DNA of 64,000 nt from Methylomonas sp. MK1 (GTDB taxonomy: Bacteria > Pseudomonadota > Gammaproteobacteria > Methylococcales > Methylomonadaceae): assembly GCF_000365425.1 (NCBI RefSeq), contig NZ_AQOV01000001.1, positions 1-64,000 of the forward strand, given 5' to 3'. The notes beneath the pieces are model-generated. The model did not search any database and was not told the origin of the DNA. It saw only the letters and a program-made list of their open reading frames with translations. Each line of letters starts with the position of its first letter. Positions within the stretch are counted from its first letter, which is position 1. The translations under genes and the position numbers were made by a program. Shown here piece after piece: positions 43,665 through 50,806 of this stretch.

Positions 43665-44684
43665 ATGACAAGCAAGCAAACCCTCAGCGACTGGCGCGCC
43701 AGTGCGTTGCAGTTGGAACAACAAATCAATCATGTCGTCGTCGGCCAGCAGGCGGCGGTGCGCAATCTACTGATAGCCGTATTCGCCCGTGGCCATGTGT
43801 TGCTGGAAGGCCAGGTCGGGGTGGGCAAAACCACCTTATTGCGGGCCATCGCCCAAGGGCTAGGAGGCCACTACCAGCGTATCGAAGGCACCATCGACCT
43901 GATGCCGGCCGACTTGATCTATTACACCTATTTAAACAACGAAGGCCGACCCTGCGTCGACCCCGGCCCGTTGTTGAAGCAGGGCGAACAGCTGTCGGTG
44001 TTCTTCTTTAACGAAATCAACCGGGCCCGGCCGCAAGTGCATTCGCTGCTGTTGCGGGTGATGGCCGAGCGCAGCATCGGTGCGTTCAACAGCGAATACC
44101 GGATGCCGCACATTCAGGTATTTGCCGACCGTAATCGGGTGGAAAAAGAAGAAACCTTTGAATTGCCGGCGGCCGCTCGCGACCGGTTTTTTATGGAAAT
44201 CAACATTAATACACCCAGTGACGACACCGTGCTGGACGATTTGCTGTTCAATCCGCGTTACCACGATGTCGATGTCTTGATCAGCGAAATGGCCGCCAGC
44301 CAGATTCCTTATTATCAGCTCAACGACTGGGCGGTGGCGATTCAGAACAGCATCCAGCCAAGCGCCGCTTTGCGTCAATACGCGTTGGATTTATGGAAAG
44401 CCACCGCCGATCCCGGCGCGTTCGGCATCGCTTTAGCCGATGTAAAAATGGACAACCTGCTGCAGGCCGGCGCTAGTCCGCGCGGCATCAGCTATATGAT
44501 TCGCGCCGCCAAAGTCCGGGCATGGCTGGAAAACCGCGACAGTCTGTTGCCGGAAGATTTGCAGGCGGTTTTCGCCGTGACCATGTCGCACCGGATATTT
44601 CTGAACCCGATGTACAGCTATCGCCAAGACGACATTATTCCCGCCTTGATAGACAGCATACTCAATCAAATCGCCGCACCGTAA
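43665..44684 (+). CDS. mxaR: MxaR, MoxR-type AAA+ ATPase
   Basis: From the ATG at 43665 the protein has 339 residues, the normal MoxR size. Walker A is GQVGVGKTT (49-57) and Walker B VFFFNEINR (about 112-120). The C-terminal lid has the SPRGISYMIRAAKVRAWL motif. MoxR ATPases work with von Willebrand A proteins as metal- or cofactor-insertion chaperones, and here MxaC and MxaL are the VWA partners. It acts in the cytoplasm on maturation of methanol dehydrogenase. No clear ribosome site is seen. Confidence 0.93.
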   Translation: MTSKQTLSDWRASALQLEQQINHVVVGQQAAVRNLLIAVFARGHVLLEGQVGVGKTTLLRAIAQGLGGHYQRIEGTIDLMPADLIYYTYLNNEGRPCVDPGPLLKQGEQLSVFFFNEINRARPQVHSLLLRVMAERSIGAFNSEYRMPHIQVFADRNRVEKEETFELPAAARDRFFMEININTPSDDTVLDDLLFNPRYHDVDVLISEMAASQIPYYQLNDWAVAIQNSIQPSAALRQYALDLWKATADPGAFGIALADVKMDNLLQAGASPRGISYMIRAAKVRAWLENRDSLLPEDLQAVFAVTMSHRIFLNPMYSYRQDDIIPALIDSILNQIAAP

Positions 44685-44689
44685 CAGTC

Positions 44690-45316
44690 ATGAACATTAA
44701 ATCGATTCTGCACGCCATGCTGCCGCATGCCGGCCTCGGCCACCTAGTGGAAACCTATCTCACGTGGTCGGGTGTTGGTTTTATCTGCGCGTTTATCGCC
44801 AGTACGCTGGATAAGCATGCCGATGTGCCCTATGCCGCGTATTACACCAGTGCTCTGAACGACGCGGTGGGTTTTAAATTTTGGATTTTGCTGGCGGTCG
44901 TCGGCAGCTTGCTGTTTTGCCTGAGCTTGCCAGTGTTATATCTGGCGCTGCACTATCCGGCCTTGACCGGGTTTAGTCGGCGCTTGCGGCGGTTCACTTA
45001 CACGTTTTTCCTGGTGGCCTTTGATGAAGGCGGTTTGATGATAGGCATTTTGACCGCCAATTTTATCGATACCAGCGAGCGTATCTCGCTGTTGGCGAAC
45101 AAATCGTTTTTGTTCAGCGATGTCGGCTTTTTCACGATCCTGGCTTTATGCTTGCTTAACTCGCTGCTGTGGCTGTTCGGCGAAGCCATCCATAGCCGCA
45201 ATGCGCAGTCTTACTCAGGCGTGGCGGCCTTATTGATGAGGGTGCCGTTGAGATTTTCGCTACCCGGCTACCTCGTCGTGACGGCGGTGCTGGCGAATTT
45301 GGTTGTCAGTCAATAA
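44690..45316 (+). CDS. Multi-pass membrane protein within the mxa cluster, unknown
   Basis: The 208-residue protein begins at the ATG five bases after the mxaR stop. It has about four or five hydrophobic membrane segments (near residues 25-40, 63-87, 105-125, 145-165 and 188-205). No catalytic motif is visible. Homologous cluster members in other methylotrophs are usually drawn as R-S with no gene between, so this is an added gene. Its place between the MoxR ATPase and the DUF58 protein MxaS suggests a membrane anchor for the maturation complex. Confidence 0.8.
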   Translation: MNIKSILHAMLPHAGLGHLVETYLTWSGVGFICAFIASTLDKHADVPYAAYYTSALNDAVGFKFWILLAVVGSLLFCLSLPVLYLALHYPALTGFSRRLRRFTYTFFLVAFDEGGLMIGILTANFIDTSERISLLANKSFLFSDVGFFTILALCLLNSLLWLFGEAIHSRNAQSYSGVAALLMRVPLRFSLPGYLVVTAVLANLVVSQ

Positions 45317-45332
45317 GGTACGCGCTAAAACG

Positions 45333-46187
45333 ATGTCGGACACGATAAAGCCTTTCCAATATCGCCTGCCGCGCCCGGCAGTCGGCGTGTTCCCCGGCGC
45401 GCATCCTGGGCAAATGGTCGGCAACGGCCAGTTGTTCAAGCGCCATGACACCTTGATTGCCCGTCCGGACCCCAGGCGTATCGATTTACGGGCCAGCTTG
45501 CTCGATCCATTCGGCCATTATCAAGTGCGGGTGCAGCAGCAACACAGTGCTATCGACGTGTATTTGCTGGCCGATTTATCCGCTTCCATGCGTTTCGTTG
45601 GCGGCTATGACAAGCGCCGTTCGCTGGCCGATATGCTGTTATCGATTGCCGCATCGGCCCTGGAGTATGGCGATAACGTCGGGTTTATTGCTGCTAACCA
45701 ACGCGTGCTCACCGAGTGCTATGTGCCGGCCGGTAAACACCTGGGCCGCATTCAAGCGATGGCAAAACATCTGGAATACATCGACCTGCAACCAGGCTCG
45801 GCCGGCTTGCAGCAAGCGCAACGCTATCTACCCAAGCATCGGGCCTTGGTGTTTTTGGCGTCGGATTTTCATTTTCCGTTGCCGCAGTTGCAGGCCTTTT
45901 TACAAAACTTGCGTCGCCATGATGTGGTACCGCTGGTGTTGTGGGACCAAGCCGAATACAGCCGTTTACCGGATTGGGGGCTGTTTCAAGTTCAGGATTT
46001 GGAAACCGGCAAGCGCCGCACGCTGTGGCTGCGTCCCGGTTTGAAACGCAAGATAGAACACGCATTTGCGCAGCGCCGGGCGCAATTGCAACAGCATTTT
46101 CGCGCCTTGGGCTGTGAGCCGCTGTTTATCGAAAACGGCTACCGCGCAGAGCAGCTGGCGCATTATTTTTTAAGGAGAGCCGGGTGA
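45333..46187 (+). CDS. mxaS: MxaS, DUF58-family maturation protein
   Basis: From the ATG at 45333 the protein has 284 residues and fits the DUF58 family. It has an N-terminal basic segment, RIDLRASLLDPFGHYQVRVQQQ and a VWA-like core (DVYLLADLSASMRF). DUF58 proteins regularly accompany MoxR ATPases. It probably links MxaR to MxaA/C/K/L in inserting calcium. A TTG at 45303 is a possible longer start, overlapping the preceding gene. Its stop overlaps the GTG of mxaA (GTGA). Confidence 0.9.
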   Translation: MSDTIKPFQYRLPRPAVGVFPGAHPGQMVGNGQLFKRHDTLIARPDPRRIDLRASLLDPFGHYQVRVQQQHSAIDVYLLADLSASMRFVGGYDKRRSLADMLLSIAASALEYGDNVGFIAANQRVLTECYVPAGKHLGRIQAMAKHLEYIDLQPGSAGLQQAQRYLPKHRALVFLASDFHFPLPQLQAFLQNLRRHDVVPLVLWDQAEYSRLPDWGLFQVQDLETGKRRTLWLRPGLKRKIEHAFAQRRAQLQQHFRALGCEPLFIENGYRAEQLAHYFLRRAG

Positions 46188-47104
46188 CAGTGGTCGTGAA
46201 ACGGCTTTTTCGCGGTTCGGCTTGGGCATTCGTCACGCTGCTGCTGGTGGCGTGTGCCGGCACGTCCAACCAAGCACTCCGCGATTTTCAAATGCAAACA
46301 CCGCGGCCGTTCGGTTATGTGATCGGCGATACCCTACCGCAGCGTATTGTGCTTGAAACCCGCGCCGGCATGGAGTTGGAGCGTAGCAGTCTACCGACGC
46401 CGGGCCGCTTGAATCGCTGGTTACAACTGAACGCGGTGACTGTGCAGGAACGGGGCGGCGGTGACGGCAAGCGCTATCAAATCGACCTGCTGTATCAGCA
46501 ATTTTACGCACCGTTAGAAGTGAAAGCCTTGAGCATACCTGGTTTCACCTTGCGCTTTCAGCAACACGGGCAAACTCTGGAACAGCCGGTCGCGGCCTGG
46601 ACTTTTACGGCCGCGCCATTGCGGGAACTGGTGGTCAGACAGGATCAACACGGCGAATACCTACGCTCGGACCAAGCGCCGCCGCTGTTAGACGACGCTG
46701 TCATTGTCCGGCGCTTATGCATAGCGCTGGCCGTGGTATGCGGGATCGCTTTACGCTTGGCTTGGCTGTACGGTTACCTGCCGGGTCTACCGCAACGCCG
46801 GGTGTTTAAGCGCGCGCAGCGGCAACTACAAACGCTTGGGCTGCCACAATTGCCGCAGGCGCTGGGTGCGCTGCATGCCGCTTTTAACGGTTTGCATGGC
46901 AAGCCGGTGTTTTTGCACAAATTGACCGAGTTTTATCAAAGCCATCCGGAATACCGCAGCATCGCCGCCGAATTGTCCTGGTTTTTTGATTATTCCAATC
47001 GTTACTTCTTCGGTGATGCTTCGACAATGCCGCAAGAACACGATCTGCAAAAAATCAAAACTCTGTGCCTGCATTGCCGGGAAATCGAGCGAGGCAGCCG
47101 ATGA
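46184..47104 (+). CDS. mxaA: MxaA, methanol dehydrogenase maturation protein
   Basis: The 306-residue protein starts with a GTG inside the mxaS stop. It has an N-terminal hydrophobic signal with a lipobox-like LLVACAG. A periplasmic domain (about 30-170) is followed by a membrane segment (about 180-200) and a cytoplasmic tail. Position and topology match MxaA, which with MxaC, K and L is needed for calcium insertion into methanol dehydrogenase. Sequence conservation in this family is low, so the name depends partly on gene order. Confidence 0.85.
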   Translation: MTVVVKRLFRGSAWAFVTLLLVACAGTSNQALRDFQMQTPRPFGYVIGDTLPQRIVLETRAGMELERSSLPTPGRLNRWLQLNAVTVQERGGGDGKRYQIDLLYQQFYAPLEVKALSIPGFTLRFQQHGQTLEQPVAAWTFTAAPLRELVVRQDQHGEYLRSDQAPPLLDDAVIVRRLCIALAVVCGIALRLAWLYGYLPGLPQRRVFKRAQRQLQTLGLPQLPQALGALHAAFNGLHGKPVFLHKLTEFYQSHPEYRSIAAELSWFFDYSNRYFFGDASTMPQEHDLQKIKTLCLHCREIERGSR

Positions 47105-48084
47105 ATTTGGGCTTCGAGTATCCGTGGGTTTTGCTGGGTTTGGGCTTATGCCTGTTGCCAATGTTGAGAATCGGGGCGGTCGCCAATCCTTATCCCTGGC
47201 TGGCGATATTGCCTGTCGATCCGCTATCGCTGGCTCTCAGCGCCTTGATTCGCTTGCTGGGGGGCTTAGCGATAGGCGGATTGATCCTGGGCTTGGCCGG
47301 GGCTTATCTGCAAGAACAGCAGGTGGAGCGCATCGGCCACGGTGCGCATATCGTCATGCTGCTGGATCGAAGTAACAGCATGGACAATACTTTTGCCGGC
47401 AAGACGCCGGAAACCCAGGGCGAGGAATCGAAAGCCAGCGCTGCCCGCCGCTTATTGAATGAGTTTGTGGATCGCCGCGAGCACGATTTGATCGGCATCG
47501 CCGAATACAGTACGTCGCCGCTATTCGTGCTGCCGCTGACCGAAAATAAAGCCGCCATTCATGCGGCGATAGACGCCACCGCCTTGCCGGCCTTGGCCTA
47601 CACCAACGTCAGCAAGGGTTTAAGCATGGCTTTGGAATTCTTCGATAGCCAACCGGTCACCGGCTCGCGAATCGTGTTGTTGGTGTCTGACGGTGCGGCG
47701 GTGATCGATCCCGACAGCGAAGCGGCCTTGCGCGAGTTGTTCAAACAGCGTCAAGTCAGTTTGTACTGGGTATTCCTGCGTACCGCCAACAGCCCCGGCT
47801 TGTTCGAAATTCCGGACGATCCGCGCGACGACAACGCCCAGGCTATGCCGGAGCGCTATCTGCATCTGTTTTTTAATAGTCTGCATATTCCGTATCAAGC
47901 CTACGAAGCCGAAACTCCGGGTGCCTTGCAACAGGCGATAGCCGACATCAACCGCCTGGAAAACCGGCCCTTGCATTATTTCGAACGGATTCCTAAGCAG
48001 GATTTATCGACACGCTGTTATGCCTGGGCCACGGCCATGTTGCTGTGTTTGCTGGGTGTGAAACTTTGCGAGGCCAGACCGTGA
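47101..48084 (+). CDS. mxaC: MxaC, VWA-domain membrane protein
   Basis: From the ATG at 47101 the protein has 327 residues. Two N-terminal membrane segments (about 10-25 and 55-80) precede a von Willebrand A domain. Its metal-ion site is DRSNSMD (about 96-102), with conserved Thr and Asp further on (VLLVSDGAAV). A C-terminal membrane helix ends the protein. It is a BatA-like partner of the MoxR ATPase. Both ends overlap neighbours by four bases (ATGA with mxaA, GTGA with mxaK), so translation is coupled. Confidence 0.9.
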   Translation: MNLGFEYPWVLLGLGLCLLPMLRIGAVANPYPWLAILPVDPLSLALSALIRLLGGLAIGGLILGLAGAYLQEQQVERIGHGAHIVMLLDRSNSMDNTFAGKTPETQGEESKASAARRLLNEFVDRREHDLIGIAEYSTSPLFVLPLTENKAAIHAAIDATALPALAYTNVSKGLSMALEFFDSQPVTGSRIVLLVSDGAAVIDPDSEAALRELFKQRQVSLYWVFLRTANSPGLFEIPDDPRDDNAQAMPERYLHLFFNSLHIPYQAYEAETPGALQQAIADINRLENRPLHYFERIPKQDLSTRCYAWATAMLLCLLGVKLCEARP

Positions 48085-48644
48085 TCCGCACACTAAAACA
48101 TGGGTTGCTATGGGCCACACTGGCTGTAGCCGTATTAACGACGCTGACGCAACTGCTGCAACTATACGGGCTGGCCGGGCAAAATCGATTGGTCAGTCAG
48201 TTGCTGGCCGGCAAGGATGTCGGTGCTGATGAATTGGCGACATCGGCCCCGGAAGTGCGCATGGCTAGGGCGGTGTATCTGAGCCAGCACCAACGCTACG
48301 ACGAAGCCCTGGCGACACTGAATTTGTTATTGCAACAAACCGGTACTGAAGCACAGGCGTACACCCGTTACAATCTGGGTAATCTGTATTTGCGCCAAGC
48401 CATGGAAAAAGCGCAAGCCGGCAAATTCAACGAAGCGATGCCGTTGCTTGGCCTAGCCAAGCAAGCTTATCGGGAAGCCTTGACGCTGGATAATCAGTTT
48501 TGGGATGCCAAATACAACCTGGAAGTGGCGATGCGGTTACTGCCGGAGATGGACAGAATCACTAGCGGCGACGATGCCGACGATCTGAGCCAAAAGACTC
48601 AGCTGTGGACTACCTTGCCGGGGTTTCCGCGTGGTTTGCCGTAG
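48081..48644 (+). CDS. mxaK: MxaK, TPR-like maturation protein
   Basis: From the GTG at 48081, which overlaps the mxaC stop, the protein has 187 residues. One N-terminal membrane helix (about 8-30) is followed by helical repeats of TPR type (ARAVYLSQHQRYDEALATLN, ARYNLGNLYLRQAM-like). MxaK is required for calcium insertion. The frame also reads back to 48045, but the coupled GTG is the better start. A 36-base gap follows before mxaL. Confidence 0.85.
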   Translation: MIRTLKHGLLWATLAVAVLTTLTQLLQLYGLAGQNRLVSQLLAGKDVGADELATSAPEVRMARAVYLSQHQRYDEALATLNLLLQQTGTEAQAYTRYNLGNLYLRQAMEKAQAGKFNEAMPLLGLAKQAYREALTLDNQFWDAKYNLEVAMRLLPEMDRITSGDDADDLSQKTQLWTTLPGFPRGLP

Positions 48645-48680
48645 CGCTACGGCTTTGTTTCCTATCCATAACTTCACTAC

Positions 48681-49613
48681 ATGCGCATAACGCCCCATTT
48701 CAAGGATTACCGTTTCTGGCTGCTGGCGGCGGCTTTATTGTTCTTGTCGGTGGTGTTTTTCCATCCGCAAAGCCTTGCGCCAGCTGCCTTGTACCGTTTG
48801 ACATTCATCGTCGATATTACCCGCAGCATGAATACCGAAGATTATCAGCTGGACCGGCAGCCGGTCAGCCGCTTGCAGTTTGTCAAACAAGCGCTACGCC
48901 AGGAGTTGTTAAAATTGCCTTGCGGTTCGCAAGTGGGCTTGGGGGTGTTCACCGAACGGCGTTCGACGCTATTGTTCGAACCGATAGAGGTGTGCTCGGG
49001 CTTTGCCGACATCGACGCGGCGCTAGCGGCGCTGGATTGGCGCATGGCCTGGGCCGCCGACAGCCGTATCGCCAGTGGCTTATTAAGTACGCTGGAGATG
49101 CTGCAAGGTAAAGACCAGACCCTGGTGTTTTTCAGCGACGGCCAGGAAGCACCGCCGCCCAATCCGCGTTATAAACCCGACCTGTCGGCAGTCAAAGATA
49201 AGGTAAAAGGTGTTATCGTCGGCGTCGGCGGCGATCAACTGGCGCCTATCCCCAAGTTCGACGCCAAGGGGCAACGCCAGGGTTTTTATAAACCCGAAGA
49301 CGTGCCGCACCGCTCATCGTTTGGCGAATCGGATTTGAATCCCGAGAAGATCCAGGGCTACGACGCCCGCAACGCGCCGTTCGGCAGCGAAGCGGCCAGC
49401 GGCGACGAGCATTTGAGCCGGCTTCATGAAAGCTATCTGCGCCAGCTGGCCGCTGAAAGCGGTTTGCAATATCGGCGGCTGACTGACGCAGACAGCCTGG
49501 ATCAAGCCTTGCAGCAAGCGGCTTTTGCCAAGTCCGGCACACGCACGGTTGATAGCAGTTGGCGTTATGCCGGTTTGGCCTTGTTGTTCCTGGTGATGGT
49601 GTACGTAAAGTAG
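48681..49613 (+). CDS. mxaL: MxaL, VWA-domain membrane protein
   Basis: The 310-residue protein has an N-terminal membrane helix (about 12-30) and a von Willebrand A domain. The metal site has the form DITRSMN (about 50-56), and TLVFFSDGQEAPP follows later. A C-terminal membrane helix (about 295-308) closes it. It is the second VWA partner of MxaR and is the last gene of the cluster. It ends one base before the stop codon of the convergent EAL-domain gene, leaving no room for a separate terminator. Confidence 0.9.
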   Translation: MRITPHFKDYRFWLLAAALLFLSVVFFHPQSLAPAALYRLTFIVDITRSMNTEDYQLDRQPVSRLQFVKQALRQELLKLPCGSQVGLGVFTERRSTLLFEPIEVCSGFADIDAALAALDWRMAWAADSRIASGLLSTLEMLQGKDQTLVFFSDGQEAPPPNPRYKPDLSAVKDKVKGVIVGVGGDQLAPIPKFDAKGQRQGFYKPEDVPHRSSFGESDLNPEKIQGYDARNAPFGSEAASGDEHLSRLHESYLRQLAAESGLQYRRLTDADSLDQALQQAAFAKSGTRTVDSSWRYAGLALLFLVMVYVK

Positions 49614-49614
49614 C

Positions 49615-50787
49615 TCAATCGCCGGACACCGTATCGACGAGCAGTATCCGCTCACTGTCCAGGCGCAGAGACAAAGTTTTGCAAAGCAAGCTGGTTTCGA
49701 AATCCATATAGCGTTCGGACGTAACGATGCGGCCGCGATCATCGCAGTTTTCCAGCGCCAGCAATTGAAAGAAATACGGGCGCCAAGACCAGTTAAAGCC
49801 GATTTTGCGCGGATCGGTAAACCATTGATTTTCCTTGAAATTAAAGTCAGGGGAAATCTGGTCGCCCTGGTTGTTGCACAGATAAAAACGAATCACGCCG
49901 CTATCGGTAAAATTCCAGCTGACCAGTTCGTTCAGGTTGAAATCGTCTTGCAGGGTTTCGGCTAGCTTGTAGATCAGGGTTTTAGTGGTGTTGATGGCGC
50001 TAACTTTCTTTTGCACCTTGGCTAGGGTGTTTTTCAGAAATTTATTGCGTAACGAGGCGATGTGCTGTTCGAATAGCTCTGCCGGCTGAAAATTGGCTTC
50101 GGCTTTGGCAAACAAAAACCCCTGCATGAATTGCGCGCCGCAGTTCAAACTGAATAAAAACGCTTCATCCGATTCCACGCCTTCGCAAATGATCCGGCAA
50201 CCGGTGCGTTTACCCAGACGCGAAATCATATGAATGATGTCGCCGGCGATGCCGCCCTTGGTGGCCAGCTTGAACAGCCGCATGTCGATTTTGATGATGT
50301 CGGGTTGAATGGCGATCACCCGTTCCAGTTGCGAGGCGCCGGCGCCGAAATCGCCGATAGCCACGCTCAAGCCGTGTTTGCGGTAGCGCTGCACGATTTG
50401 TTTTAATTTCTGCGGATCGACATGCGCGTTGGAAATTTCCACGATGATGCGCCGCCTGTCGATATTCAGCTCGTCCAACATGCGCAACGTGGGCAGCGTA
50501 TTCAATTGGCGCAGATTTTCTATCCAGGCCGCGGAAATATTCAGTGCCAGATAGCTTTGCGTATCGGCTAAGGCCGAGAATTTTTCCAGGGCTTGCCAGC
50601 GCACCTGTCTGTCCAGTTCGATACGGGTTTTGGCATCGACATCGGCTGAAGAGAATAGGGCGCCGGCGGACACGACTTTGCCTTTGCCGTCGTATTGGCG
50701 GGCCAGGGCTTCGTAACCGACGATTTTGCCGCTGGCCACCGAAATGATGGGTTGGAAATATGGAAATAACTGTGTTTTAGCTTGCAT
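49615..50787 (-). CDS. EAL-domain protein with C-terminal sensor domain, degenerate active site
   Basis: From the ATG at 50787 the protein has 390 residues; a TTG six codons upstream is also possible. The N-terminal EAL domain (about 5-240) keeps EAL (Glu26), LNIS (Asn83), EIS (Glu117), a KID motif and ICEGVES. The DDFG motif reads GDFG, so the first metal-binding aspartate is replaced by Gly145. The phosphodiesterase may therefore be weak, or the protein may bind c-di-GMP as a receptor. The C-terminal 150 residues resemble the YkuI-type PAS-like sensor domain. It starts 19 bases after the nasA stop, so it is likely the last gene of the nitrate operon. Confidence 0.88.
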   Translation of the reverse strand: MQAKTQLFPYFQPIISVASGKIVGYEALARQYDGKGKVVSAGALFSSADVDAKTRIELDRQVRWQALEKFSALADTQSYLALNISAAWIENLRQLNTLPTLRMLDELNIDRRRIIVEISNAHVDPQKLKQIVQRYRKHGLSVAIGDFGAGASQLERVIAIQPDIIKIDMRLFKLATKGGIAGDIIHMISRLGKRTGCRIICEGVESDEAFLFSLNCGAQFMQGFLFAKAEANFQPAELFEQHIASLRNKFLKNTLAKVQKKVSAINTTKTLIYKLAETLQDDFNLNELVSWNFTDSGVIRFYLCNNQGDQISPDFNFKENQWFTDPRKIGFNWSWRPYFFQLLALENCDDRGRIVTSERYMDFETSLLCKTLSLRLDSERILLVDTVSGD

Positions 50788-50806
50788 CGTCCCTTGGGCT
50801 ATCAAT

